From positions 1 through 47,743 of the IMG/VR virus record IMGVR_UViG_3300045996_002455: a stretch of 47,743 nucleotides of DNA; one strand, 5' to 3'. The position numbers and the translations under genes were made by a program. This stretch comes from a virus. Shown one piece after another: positions 12,696 to 21,235 of this stretch (its first letter is position 1; the number at the start of each line of letters is the position of its first letter). A model generated the notes under the pieces. That model searched no databases and had not been told where the DNA came from. It saw nothing but the letters and a program-made list of their open reading frames with translations.

Positions 12696-14876
12696 ATGGC
12701 ACTTTTGGATGAAGACGAAGAGCTGCTCGACCTGGAGGAATCCGGCGAGGTGGAAGTGGAAGACGCCGACGAGCCTGAAGAGGCCGAGGCCATCGACACG
12801 CTCGACGCGGAGGCCGAGCCCGAGCTCACGTACGACGAGGAGGCGCCGAATCTGGTGCCCGAGCTGCTCAAGCACCCCGATGGCATCGCCGCGCTGAAGG
12901 AGATGGCGGACTTCGCCGTCGACCAGTTCGACGCCGCCTGGGAGGCGCAGGAGGGCTACCGCGAGCGCCTGGCCAACGACCTGCGGCTGTTCACGGGCGA
13001 CCTCCCGGAGAAGCTCTACCCGTTCAAGAACTGCGCGAACGCGCACGTGCCCATCATGCTCGAGAACATCACCCGGCTGCAGATGCGCGCCGCGGGCGAG
13101 CTGTTCGGCGACTGGACGGCCGTCGCCACCGTGCTGCCGGTCGGACCGGACGACCGCGAGACAGCGGACATTCTGTCGCGCCACGCCAACTGGCAAATCA
13201 GCACCTCGCTGACCGACTTCAAGCGCCAGATGATGCGCGCGCTGCTCATGTTCTTCATGGCCGGCGACACCGTCTGCCACAGCTACTGGGACGCCGCCAA
13301 GAAGCGCAACAAGCACGAGGTGCTCACGCCGGACGACTTCGTCATCCCGCACGTGCACACGACCGTCGAGCCCGACTTCAGCGACTGCCCCTGGGTCGCC
13401 AAGGTGCTGTACCGCTACAAGCACGAGCTACAGCGCATGCGCGACGAGTGGCACGACGTCGATGCCGTCATCGAGCGCAAGACGCCCAGCTGGGACGACG
13501 AGCCGAACGCGCCCATCCGCGAGGAGGCCACGGCAGTCAGCGGCGTGGAGGCCAGCGACGAGCAGAAGGCGCCCTACAAGCTGCTGCACTGGGAAGGCTG
13601 GCTCGAGCTGCCAAACCAGGTCGACGAGCGCTTCTGCAAGCTCGTGGTGGACCACGAGACCCGCAACGTGCTCCAGCTGCAGATTCTCGAGGAGGAGGAT
13701 TGGCAGGACAAGCTGCGCCACCAGACGCAGGAGGAGGAGCTCGGGCGCTACCGCATGGAGCTTGAGGCCTTCAACAGCAGCATGCTCTCGCTGGCCTCCG
13801 GCGAGACGCTGGCCCCCATCGGCCCGGACGGCATGCCCTTCACGCCGCCCCCGCCGCCCATGGTGCCGAGCTGGCTCGAGAGCGCCGAGCAGGCCAGCGA
13901 CCCGCTGTTCGCGCCCGACCCGGTCCGCAAGGTGCCCATCCACATGTTCAGCCACGCGGTGTGCATCGAGCCGCCGAGCGGGCCGCTGGGCATCGGCTAC
14001 GGCCGCATCCAGGCCGACTACAACCGCGCCGGCAACACGGTGCTGAGCCAGTTCGTGGACGCCGCGACGCTGGCCAACGGCGGCAGCTACATCGTGGCGG
14101 ACGGCGTGTCGTTCGAGTCGCCGCTCGAGGTGGCGCCCGGTAAAGTGAACGTCGCGAAGGGCGTCACGCCGGGCGAGCTCGACAAGTCGCTGAAGGAAAT
14201 CAAGGCGCCACCGGCCAATCCGCAGCTCATCGAGGTGCTGAAGCTCGTGGAGGAGTGGGGTCAGTCGAGCATGCAGGCTCCCTCCGTGCTCAGCGGCGAA
14301 AGCGGCAAGTCGGGCGAGACGTTCCGCGGCATCAGCACGCGCGTCGAGCAGGCGACCAAGCAGCTCACGGTGGTCACCAGCCGCTTCGGCGACTTCGTGG
14401 CGCAGGTGCTCAAGAACAACGCGAAGCTCAACGCGAAGTTCATGGACGAAAACGAAATCGTGTTCGTCAACAACCATAAGCTCGGCACAGCGCAAGAGCT
14501 GCGCATCGGTCGCCAGCTGTACGAGCGCGACTACCGCGTGGTGCTGCGCAGCGACCTCCGCTTCGCCTCGCAGGCGCAGCGCATCACCGAGGCCGACCAG
14601 ACGCTCTCGATGGTCAGCTCGCTGCCGCAGCTGCAGAACAACATCCCCTTGATGTTCCAGGCGCTGAAGGAGGCACTCATCGCGCGCAGCCAGGAGCACC
14701 TTGTGCCATTCCTCGGGCCGGAGCCCGCGCCGCCGCCCACGACGCTTGGCATCCCGCCGCCCCCGCCCATGATGCCGCCTGGCATGCCGCTGCCTGGGCC
14801 GGACGGCCCGCCGCCCGAAATGATGGGGCCGCCGCCCGGCATGGAGCCGACCGCTGAGGAGCCGCCGCCCCAGTGA
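12696..14876 (+). CDS. Portal protein
   Basis: 726-aa protein placed directly after the terminase, as portals usually are. After an acidic N-terminal 60 residues, the family-typical start LANDLRLFTGDLPEKLYPFK and CANAHVPIMLENITRLQMRA leads into a long alpha/beta body with MFFMAGDTVCHSYWDA and a helical stem (SVLSGESGKSGETFRGISTR). The C-terminus is a Pro/Gly/Met-rich tail. Twelve copies would form the vertex channel for DNA. The length fits the podovirus (P22-like) portals. GAGG precedes ATG 12696. Confidence 0.85.
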   Translation: MALLDEDEELLDLEESGEVEVEDADEPEEAEAIDTLDAEAEPELTYDEEAPNLVPELLKHPDGIAALKEMADFAVDQFDAAWEAQEGYRERLANDLRLFTGDLPEKLYPFKNCANAHVPIMLENITRLQMRAAGELFGDWTAVATVLPVGPDDRETADILSRHANWQISTSLTDFKRQMMRALLMFFMAGDTVCHSYWDAAKKRNKHEVLTPDDFVIPHVHTTVEPDFSDCPWVAKVLYRYKHELQRMRDEWHDVDAVIERKTPSWDDEPNAPIREEATAVSGVEASDEQKAPYKLLHWEGWLELPNQVDERFCKLVVDHETRNVLQLQILEEEDWQDKLRHQTQEEELGRYRMELEAFNSSMLSLASGETLAPIGPDGMPFTPPPPPMVPSWLESAEQASDPLFAPDPVRKVPIHMFSHAVCIEPPSGPLGIGYGRIQADYNRAGNTVLSQFVDAATLANGGSYIVADGVSFESPLEVAPGKVNVAKGVTPGELDKSLKEIKAPPANPQLIEVLKLVEEWGQSSMQAPSVLSGESGKSGETFRGISTRVEQATKQLTVVTSRFGDFVAQVLKNNAKLNAKFMDENEIVFVNNHKLGTAQELRIGRQLYERDYRVVLRSDLRFASQAQRITEADQTLSMVSSLPQLQNNIPLMFQALKEALIARSQEHLVPFLGPEPAPPPTTLGIPPPPPMMPPGMPLPGPDGPPPEMMGPPPGMEPTAEEPPPQ

Positions 14877-15109
14877 CCGACTACGCGCACAAGGAAGACT
14901 GGCTGAATCACGCCGTCACGATTCGGCTCGTGGCCAAGTGCCGCGAGGACTTGCGGCTGGCGACGGCTGCGCTGCACACCGCGGCGCGCGACTCGACCGA
15001 CCCGGCAGTGCGCGCGGCCGAGACCAAGGTTTCTTCGATAGAGGGGTTTCTGTCGGAGATGTTGAGCAAGAAGAAGGTAGGAGCGAATCATGGAACCGAA
15101 GACCGCTAG
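14873..15109 (+). CDS. Hypothetical protein, 78 aa
   Basis: Helical protein beginning MTDYAHKEDWLNHAVTIRLV. GTG start overlaps the portal stop (GTGA), and its end overlaps the GroES-like gene by 20 nt. Probably a small head-assembly protein by position. Confidence 0.6.
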   Translation: MTDYAHKEDWLNHAVTIRLVAKCREDLRLATAALHTAARDSTDPAVRAAETKVSSIEGFLSEMLSKKKVGANHGTEDR

Positions 15110-15665
15110 CGAGCAGGCACAGGAAGAGAAGCAGCGTGTGTTGTGGGGCCGCCAGAACCAGGCGAAGCCGGGAGCGCTGAACCTCCCGCCGCTGCTGGAG
15201 AAGCGTCGCGACAAGTACGGCATCATCGACGGCGCGTTCGCCGCACAGCCGGTGTACGACCGCGTGTTCGTCTGGCAGATTCCGATGGAGGAGTCGGAGA
15301 CGTTCGGCGGCGGCCTCATCATCAAGACCGAGCGCACGAAGCAGATGGAGCACGAGGAGGCGCCCCGCGGCATCATCGTCGGAGCTGGCCTGAAGGCGCT
15401 CGACTCGCTGCGCAGCAACGGCATCGACGTGGGCCACATCGTGTCCTTCGTTCGCCTCTCCCCCTATCGCAAGCCCTGTGGTCGCGGCTTCCGCAATCTG
15501 GAGGAGCACGTCATCATCCTGCGCGCCGGCGACATCATCGCCAGCGAGGACCTTGCGGAGGTGGCGCGCGAGGGCGGCATCGTCACGAAGCGCAACGACG
15601 AGGGCCAGCACTACTACGACGGCGCCGGCATGCCGACTGTCCCTGTCATCCCCGCGGACTACTGA
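15090..15665 (+). CDS. GroES-like co-chaperonin fold protein
   Basis: Residues 55-155 follow the GroES Cpn10 order: VYDRVFVWQIPMEE, then a GGGLIIKTER mobile-loop edge, RGIIVGAGLKALDS, VGHIVSFVRLSPYRK and a closing EEHVIILRAGDIIASED strand. Flanking residues are unique to this protein (191 aa against about 97 for GroES). Phage GroES homologues such as T4 gp31 replace the host co-chaperonin for capsid folding. The position between portal and scaffold fits a similar role, though a purely structural use of the fold is possible. GGAG lies before ATG 15090. Confidence 0.7.
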   Translation: MEPKTASEQAQEEKQRVLWGRQNQAKPGALNLPPLLEKRRDKYGIIDGAFAAQPVYDRVFVWQIPMEESETFGGGLIIKTERTKQMEHEEAPRGIIVGAGLKALDSLRSNGIDVGHIVSFVRLSPYRKPCGRGFRNLEEHVIILRAGDIIASEDLAEVAREGGIVTKRNDEGQHYYDGAGMPTVPVIPADY

Positions 15666-15674
15666 GGAGCACCC

Positions 15675-16700
15675 ATGACCATCGAGAATGACGACCAGAA
15701 TGTAGAGGCCGCCAACGACCGCGCCATCGAGGAGATGCGCGCCAAGGTACGTGCGCCGGAGGCCGAGAAGCCCGAGAAGGTCGAGCGCAAGCCCGCGCCG
15801 GAGGATGACGAGGAAGACGAGGAGCTGTCGCTCGACGACGACGAGGAAGAGGGCGACGACGAGGCCGAGCCCGCCGAGCAGCTCACGCGCAAGGAGCGCC
15901 GCCGCAACCGCCTGCGCGAGGTCCAGGAAAAGGCCCGCGCCGCAGAGGAGCGCGCGGAAGCCGCCGAGCGCGCCTACCAGGCCATGCTCGAAGCCCAGGA
16001 GCAGCAGCGCACCGCCGAGCCGGTCCAGCACGAGCATCCGGCGCAGCGCGACTACGACGCCGAGTACAAGGCGAAGTGGGACGAGCAGCAGCGCGTGGCC
16101 GACTACGCGAACATGCTGAACGAGAAGTACGAGCGGCAGGGCCAGCGCATGCCGAAGGAGGAGTACGACCAGCTCCTCGCGTACGCGCAGCGGCTCGAGC
16201 AGGACCGCCAGCGCATCCAGTACGAGCGCTTCCACGCGGAGAAGCAGCCCCAGCAGCGCCAGCAGCCGGCCCCCGTGGTGCATCCGGTCGTCCGTGCCAT
16301 GCACGCGGAGTTCCCGGACGTCTTCACGGACCCGCTGGCCAAGGAGCAGGTCAAAATCAACTACAAACGCGCCCTGCGCGAGGGGAAGCCGGACAACCCG
16401 GACACGCTGCGCGCAGCCGTCATCGAGGCGCGTCACCAGCACCTGGGCGTCAAGCCCCCGGCGCCGAAGCCTACCGCCAACGCCAAGGCCAAGTTCACGG
16501 GCTCGGGCTCGGGCGGGCAGGCCGGGCAGCGCGGAGCAGACGCGCCCAAGAACGTGGTTATGATGACCAAGGAGATGAAGCGGATGGCAGACGCCGCCTA
16601 CCCTCACATCGAGGACAACGCGAAGCGGTGGAAGACGTGGGCCAAGACCGCGGGCGTAAAGTCGATGGAGGACGCTACCAAAGAGCGACGGCGCGCTTGA
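15675..16700 (+). CDS. Scaffolding protein
   Basis: 341-aa, highly charged. An acidic segment (EDDEEDEELSLDDDEEEGDD, residues 43-62) precedes a long Arg/Glu coiled coil (LREVQEKARAAEERAEAAER). A basic C-terminal helix-turn (MTKEMKRMADAAYPHIEDNA) could bind capsid subunits. This composition and the place just before the capsid genes are typical of podovirus scaffolds. GAGGAG precedes the ATG. The capsid-operon promoter overlaps its stop. Confidence 0.75.
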   Translation: MTIENDDQNVEAANDRAIEEMRAKVRAPEAEKPEKVERKPAPEDDEEDEELSLDDDEEEGDDEAEPAEQLTRKERRRNRLREVQEKARAAEERAEAAERAYQAMLEAQEQQRTAEPVQHEHPAQRDYDAEYKAKWDEQQRVADYANMLNEKYERQGQRMPKEEYDQLLAYAQRLEQDRQRIQYERFHAEKQPQQRQQPAPVVHPVVRAMHAEFPDVFTDPLAKEQVKINYKRALREGKPDNPDTLRAAVIEARHQHLGVKPPAPKPTANAKAKFTGSGSGGQAGQRGADAPKNVVMMTKEMKRMADAAYPHIEDNAKRWKTWAKTAGVKSMEDATKERRRA

Positions 16701-16726
16701 CACGCGTGTTCAGTCCTGCATAGACT
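16697..16726 (+). promoter_or_regulatory. Sigma70-type promoter of the capsid genes
   Basis: TTGACA (16697-16702), 18-nt spacer, TAGACT (16721-16726). It overlaps the end of the scaffold gene. The 150-bp leader that follows contains a direct repeat AGTCCTGC (16712-16719 and 16742-16749) and a small hairpin, CACATG-6 nt-CATGTG (16775-16792). An internal promoter would raise capsid expression over the upstream late genes. Confidence 0.6.
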
Positions 16727-16851
16727 TGCAGAGTCGGCTCTAGTCCTGCCTGGATGCGGAGTCTGATTTCGGCGCACATGGCCGCTCATGTGACGTCTGT
16801 TGGAGCAAGCGGGGACCTCAGCCGGTCTGCAGTGATGGTTGAGGATACCCC

Positions 16852-17322
16852 GTGGCCAATCTCCCTCAGAAACCAAGTCAGACCAAGCGCATCGACCCCG
16901 AGACCCGCCCGGTGACCGCCGTGTCCGTGACGCAGACCGTCATCAGGAACCGCGACCCGAAGCGGCACTACGTGCTCGTCTACAAGGCCGACCACGACCT
17001 CGGCATCCCCCACTATCAGGCTCTCGGCTACGAGATGGAGCGCGTCCGCGAGGGCGGCGTCTCGCTGCCCATGATGAGCACGACGGACGGCGACGTCATC
17101 GAGCAGCGCGGCCATGTCCTCATGAGCTGCCCCATCGAGGTGCTCCAGGCCCGCTTCAAGCAGGAGCAGGCAAGCTTCGACGCCATCGAGCGCCGCATCG
17201 TGCGCAATACCAGCGGTGTGGACGGCCTCCGCGGCATCAGTAAGCAAGTCCTCGCCGAGGGCTCGCTTCGGTTCGAAAACGAGACCAAGGAAGCGCGCCC
17301 TGAACCGGCGCTCGGAGGATAA
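16852..17322 (+). CDS. Putative virion protein, 156 aa
   Basis: GTG start with a GAGGAT ribosome site. Beginning MANLPQKPSQTKRIDPETRP, it continues with beta-rich VIRNRDPKRHYVLVYKADHD and a C-terminal helical part. It is the first gene after the capsid promoter; no family recognised. Confidence 0.6.
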   Translation: MANLPQKPSQTKRIDPETRPVTAVSVTQTVIRNRDPKRHYVLVYKADHDLGIPHYQALGYEMERVREGGVSLPMMSTTDGDVIEQRGHVLMSCPIEVLQARFKQEQASFDAIERRIVRNTSGVDGLRGISKQVLAEGSLRFENETKEARPEPALGG

Positions 17323-17937
17323 ATGGATAACGTCGCAACATACGGCTTTCGGCCGTACCGAAGCCGCGGGGCGAAGCTCGACCCCATCAAGTGCCTTGTG
17401 GCCACCGGCTACCAGGCGGCCCCAGGCGCTGTCAACTGCGACCTGAACATCGGCGACCCTGTGGCGCTGGTGTCGACCGGCACCGTCGCGCTGATGGGCG
17501 CAGGCAGCGCCGCGAAGGGCTACGGCGTCATCGTCGGCGTCGCTCCCTACTGGGATGGCTCGGCCATGCAGCCGACCAACAAGCTGCCAGGCGGCACCGC
17601 CTGGGGCACCATCCAGGAGCGCGCCAGCTACGTCTACGTGCTGCCCTTCTGGGGAATCACATACGAGGTGGACGTGGACGATGCCGTGACCGCCACCACG
17701 CTGGCGGGCTACCAGGCGTTCGTGCAGGAGAACGTGGACCTCGTCTACTCGGCCGTCTCGGCGAGCAAGAAGGCGTTCCCCCGCATCGACATCAGCGGCC
17801 ACGCCACCACCAACACCCTCCAGTTCCGCATCGTCGGAATCTCGGACAACCAAGCGAACCAGGACTTCAGCGGGGCGAACGTCAAGCTGCTGGTCGAGTG
17901 CAACCTCCCCGAAGCCCTTAGCCCGCTGGGCGTGTAA
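17323..17937 (+). CDS. Capsid decoration/stabilising protein
   Basis: 204-aa beta-rich protein (VATYGFRPYRSRGAKLDPIK, NIGDPVALVSTGTVALMGAG, GKGYGVIVG-type strands) with the composition of head decoration proteins, directly upstream of the major capsid gene. ATG sits right after the previous TAA with GGAGGATAA as ribosome site. Annotation rests on place and composition. Confidence 0.6.
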   Translation: MDNVATYGFRPYRSRGAKLDPIKCLVATGYQAAPGAVNCDLNIGDPVALVSTGTVALMGAGSAAKGYGVIVGVAPYWDGSAMQPTNKLPGGTAWGTIQERASYVYVLPFWGITYEVDVDDAVTATTLAGYQAFVQENVDLVYSAVSASKKAFPRIDISGHATTNTLQFRIVGISDNQANQDFSGANVKLLVECNLPEALSPLGV

Positions 17938-17948
17938 GGAGACTCCCG

Positions 17949-18854
17949 ATGACTGTTTACTCCGGTACATTCTACCACACGCTCAAGAACACCCTCGACT
18001 CCATCATCAAGGACAAGACGGATGGGCTCGAGGCGAAGCTCGACTACAAGAAGTACTGCAAGACCCCCAGCATGTCGGACGCCTACGAGGACGACCTGGA
18101 GGTTGCAGGCCCTGGCCTCGCCTCGGAGAAGCCGGAAGGTACCGAGATTGCGACCGGGACGCTGCGTGAGGGCACCCTCACGCGCTACACCGCGCGCACC
18201 TTCGGCCTGAAAATCATCCTCACGGAGGAGCTGGCCGAGGACTCGAAGTACCCCGAGGCCATCAAGGCAGCGCGGCACCTCAAGCGCGCCATGCACAAGA
18301 CCATCGACATCGACGCCGCGCTGATGCTGGTGCGCGCCGAGAACACCGGCTACACCGGCGGCGACGGCCTCTGCCTGGCGAACAGCGCGCACACGCTGGC
18401 CAACGGCGGCACGTTCTCCAACACCATGGCGACGCCCATGAGCCCCTCGCGCGCAGCGGTCATCGTTGCGCGCGCGGCCATCCGCACGCTGCCCGGCCAC
18501 GACGGCATCCGCGAGGGCTACACGCCCGAGAAGGTGCTGTGCCCCATCGAGCAGGAGTCTGCTTGGGAAGGCATCATGCTTTCGACGAAGGCGCCCGAGG
18601 CGGGCAACTTCAACGAAATCAACGTCGTGCACCGCATGAGCATGGAGCTCGTGCCGGTCACCCAGTGGACCAACACCACGACCAACTGGGCAATCCAGAC
18701 GGACGCTGAGGGCGGTCTGCAGATGCGCATGCGTCGCAAGCCCCGCGCGTCCACCTGGCGCGAGGAGGACTTCACCGTCGTCAAGCACGCCATCACGGCA
18801 CGCTGGGCGCGCGGCTGGAGCGACCCCCGGTCTTTTTACTTTGTCGGCGCCTGA
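17949..18854 (+). CDS. Major capsid protein
   Basis: 301-aa, HK97-like. An N-terminal helix (FYHTLKNTLDSIIKDKTDGL) is followed by the E-loop region with GTLREGTLTRYTARTFGLKI, a peripheral helix (LHRAMHKT-like LKRAMHKTIDIDAALMLVRA), and a P-domain with LANSAHTLANGGTFSN. These features are typical of Mu-type/gpT-like head proteins. A strong AGGAG site precedes ATG 17949. It forms the icosahedral shell with the decoration proteins on either side. Confidence 0.85.
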   Translation: MTVYSGTFYHTLKNTLDSIIKDKTDGLEAKLDYKKYCKTPSMSDAYEDDLEVAGPGLASEKPEGTEIATGTLREGTLTRYTARTFGLKIILTEELAEDSKYPEAIKAARHLKRAMHKTIDIDAALMLVRAENTGYTGGDGLCLANSAHTLANGGTFSNTMATPMSPSRAAVIVARAAIRTLPGHDGIREGYTPEKVLCPIEQESAWEGIMLSTKAPEAGNFNEINVVHRMSMELVPVTQWTNTTTNWAIQTDAEGGLQMRMRRKPRASTWREEDFTVVKHAITARWARGWSDPRSFYFVGA

Positions 18855-18867
18855 AGGAGGCTGAACC

Positions 18868-19821
18868 ATGGCCATCGCAAACGGCAGCTACCCCGACATG
18901 CCCAAGGTCAATCTGGCCGCGGGCCTCCGCACGCAGTTCGGCAACTTCACGCCCCCGGGCGGCAAGGTTGTCGCCTACGTGCACAGCAGCGGCCCGGCCA
19001 TCACGGATGACCCGGACATCGCCAAGATGCTCCGGACCACCCTGAACGCCGCGCTGGCGCTCTGCACGGCCGGCAAGGGCGACACCGTGCTGGTGCTCCC
19101 CGGTCACGCCGAGAACATCGCCTCGGCCGACCAGATGTCCAACCTGAAGGCGGGCACGCGCATCATTGGCCTCGGCCAGGGCGCGTCGCGGCCCACCTTC
19201 ACCTGGACCACGGCGACCTCGACGTTCCTGTTCGACGTCGCCAACGTCTCCCTCGAGAACTGCATCCTGAACATGGACCCCGGCGCGGGCACTGTGACGG
19301 TTGCAGCTCCCATCACCATCTCTGCCGCTGGCTGCCGCATCGCCGACTGCAAAATCCGCGTGAGCACGGACGCCAACAGCAAGACGACCATCCCCATCAC
19401 GACCACTGCCGCTGCTGTGGACCTCGAGCTGCTGAATCTCGACATCCGCGGCGCGACGGCGGGCGAGGTCACCACGGTGGTTCAGCTTGTTGGTGCAGAC
19501 CGTCTGCGCATGATTGGCTGCACCATTGCCGCTGCCACCTCTGCAGTGGGCGTCGGCGTGATGCGCTTCCTGACCACGGCCAGCACGTTCATCCAGGTGT
19601 ACGGCTGCGTGTTCAAGAACAACAAGGCATCCAGCACCGCTGCTGTCACCGGCATGGCCGGTGTGAGCGGCGAGGCAGACTGCGTGCAGATGAACGTGCT
19701 CAGCGGCGGCGCGAGCGCGTGGGGCACCGTGGCGAGCATGACCTTCGGGCCTGACGTCACAGCGACCAACACGGCCGGCCATCGCGGAGCTGCTTTCGGC
19801 ACCGCCTCCACCCTCGCGTAA
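18868..19821 (+). CDS. Beta-helix-like minor capsid or head-fibre protein
   Basis: 317-aa protein with repeated short strands rich in Thr, Ile and Val (LGQGASRPTFTWTTATSTFL, LENCILNMDPGAGTVTV, LRMIGCTIAAATSAVGV), the mark of a right-handed parallel beta-helix. It follows the capsid gene with a strong GGAGG site and is itself followed by a terminator-like hairpin, so it is probably produced in large amount on the head surface. Confidence 0.6.
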   Translation: MAIANGSYPDMPKVNLAAGLRTQFGNFTPPGGKVVAYVHSSGPAITDDPDIAKMLRTTLNAALALCTAGKGDTVLVLPGHAENIASADQMSNLKAGTRIIGLGQGASRPTFTWTTATSTFLFDVANVSLENCILNMDPGAGTVTVAAPITISAAGCRIADCKIRVSTDANSKTTIPITTTAAAVDLELLNLDIRGATAGEVTTVVQLVGADRLRMIGCTIAAATSAVGVGVMRFLTTASTFIQVYGCVFKNNKASSTAAVTGMAGVSGEADCVQMNVLSGGASAWGTVASMTFGPDVTATNTAGHRGAAFGTASTLA

Positions 19822-19832
19822 GAAACCCCTCG

Positions 19833-19881
19833 CCTCGCAGTGGAACCAGGCCGCTCCCCTGGCAACGCTGCGAGGCATTTT
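19833..19881 (+). terminator. Branched hairpin terminator after the capsid genes
   Basis: CCTCGCAG (19833-19840) pairs with CTGCGAGG (19868-19875), and the loop contains a second stem, CCAGG-7 nt-CCTGG. A CATTTTTA tract follows. This is a plausible rho-independent terminator separating the capsid genes from the neck and tail genes. Confidence 0.65.
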
Positions 19882-19893
19882 TAGGAGAGAAGC

Positions 19894-20259
19894 ATGCCGC
19901 CCCCCAAGCCAGCCAAAAAGCCGCAGGGGGCGAAGCGCTCTCCTGACTTCGACGTCGAAATCGGCGAGGCCGAAATCAAGCCCGGCCTCGATGTGGACAT
20001 CGGCGAGGCAGAGATGCTCCCCGAGGCCAGCGACCCCATGGGCTTCGACGAGTCGCTCGGCGACCTCGAGACGATGGGCGAGATGGGCGAGGGCGGTGTC
20101 GCCTGGTCGCCCGTTCTGCTGCCCAATGGCGAGATTGGCTTCAAGCCGAAAAGCATGGAGGCCGCCACCGGCCCCAGCCCGCAGCAGCACGACCCGCGCC
20201 TAAATGGGCAGCGGACCGTGCCCTTCACCAGCCCCGGAAAGTACAGCCAGGGGCTGTGA
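19894..20259 (+). CDS. Acidic Pro-rich hypothetical protein, 121 aa
   Basis: Basic start (MPPPKPAKKPQGAKRSPDF), then an internally repeated unit DFDVEIGEAEIKPG / LDVDIGEAEMLPE and a glycine- and proline-rich end. Likely unfolded. AGGAG lies upstream. Role unknown, probably virion-associated. Confidence 0.55.
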   Translation: MPPPKPAKKPQGAKRSPDFDVEIGEAEIKPGLDVDIGEAEMLPEASDPMGFDESLGDLETMGEMGEGGVAWSPVLLPNGEIGFKPKSMEAATGPSPQQHDPRLNGQRTVPFTSPGKYSQGL

Positions 20260-20528
20260 GCACGCGGTCCCACAGGCGCTTTGTGCGCGGGGTCGGCGAG
20301 GCCATCTGTGACACGTGCGGCGTGCGCTACCTGCGCAACCAGCTGACGCGCTGCAGTGACGGCATGCTGCGCTGCGTGGGACCGGGCACAAACAACGACG
20401 GCCGCGGGCGCAACGCTCGCGAGCTGAGCGAGCTCGAGGCGATGGAGGCGGCCAACTTCGCGCACCACGAGCCACTGGGTGACACGGGCACCGTCGAGCA
20501 CGACGACTACACGGAGCAAGACACGTGA
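20256..20528 (+). CDS. Zinc-ribbon protein, 90 aa
   Basis: Basic N-terminus, then ICDTCGVRYLRNQLTRCSDG and MLRCVG, a small treble-clef or ribbon. Similar short zinc proteins precede neck genes in many podoviruses. GTG overlaps the previous stop (GTGA) and its stop overlaps the next GTG. Confidence 0.6.
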   Translation: MSTRSHRRFVRGVGEAICDTCGVRYLRNQLTRCSDGMLRCVGPGTNNDGRGRNARELSELEAMEAANFAHHEPLGDTGTVEHDDYTEQDT

Positions 20529-21232
20529 CCATCAACACGTCAGTCACGCGCGAAGCCACCATCGAGACCATCATCAAGCGGGCCTACCAGCTCGCCGGGT
20601 TGATGAACGCGAACGAGACCGCGTCGTCTCCGGAGTGGTCAGCGAAGTTCGAGATGGCCGCCGACTTCCTCGACATGGAGATGAAGGCGTTACAGGCCAA
20701 CGCGACCATCCAGCGGCACAAGCGTTTCGTGACGCAGGCGCTCGTCGCCGGTACGGCCTCGTACGCGCAGACGTCGCCGAACACCTTCCTCGACGTGCTG
20801 ACCACCGGCATGTTCAAGGCCACCGGCGAGACCACGGAGACTCCCGTGCGCGTCGTCGACATGGAGGCCTACAACGCCATCACGGACAAGACCAGCTCGG
20901 GCACGCCCAGTCTGCTCATGTTCAAGCGCGGCAACGTGGACACGCTCTACGTGTGGCCAGTGCCGAGCGAGGCGGGCACCCTGACGCTCATCGTCCACGG
21001 GCTCATCGCGGACGGCAACGACCAGTCGCGCACGGTCGACCTCGAGCGGCACTGGGTCAAGTACCTGGTGCTCAACTTGGCGCACTGGCTAGCCATCGCG
21101 AACACGCTGCCCCCGGCCGTGGTGGGCAACTTCGAACACCTGGCCGAGAAGCAGTTCGAGAAGGCCAAGGGCTACAGCAAGTCGTCGGTGGGTACCCAGA
21201 TGATTCCTTCGCACAAGTCAGCTTGGAGGTAG
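20525..21232 (+). CDS. P22 gp4-like head-to-tail adaptor
   Basis: 235-aa helical protein (IETIIKRAYQLAGLMNANET, AADFLDMEMKALQANATIQR) with a beta insertion (TLYVWPVPSEAGTLTLIVHG), the pattern of the P22 gp4/tail-accessory family that docks onto the portal ring. The gp10-like gene two positions downstream supports it. GTG start (GTGA overlap). A GGGTACCC copy at 21190 falls inside the coding sequence and is probably chance. Confidence 0.7.
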   Translation: MTINTSVTREATIETIIKRAYQLAGLMNANETASSPEWSAKFEMAADFLDMEMKALQANATIQRHKRFVTQALVAGTASYAQTSPNTFLDVLTTGMFKATGETTETPVRVVDMEAYNAITDKTSSGTPSLLMFKRGNVDTLYVWPVPSEAGTLTLIVHGLIADGNDQSRTVDLERHWVKYLVLNLAHWLAIANTLPPAVVGNFEHLAEKQFEKAKGYSKSSVGTQMIPSHKSAWR

Positions 21233-21235
21233 CCC

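Noticed and set aside
13428-14699. Very long minus-strand frame opposite the portal gene
   Set aside because: Its His/Arg/Leu/Val-rich reading is the normal antisense shadow of a GC-rich gene; the portal frame is clearly the coding one. Many similar shadows exist across the late module.
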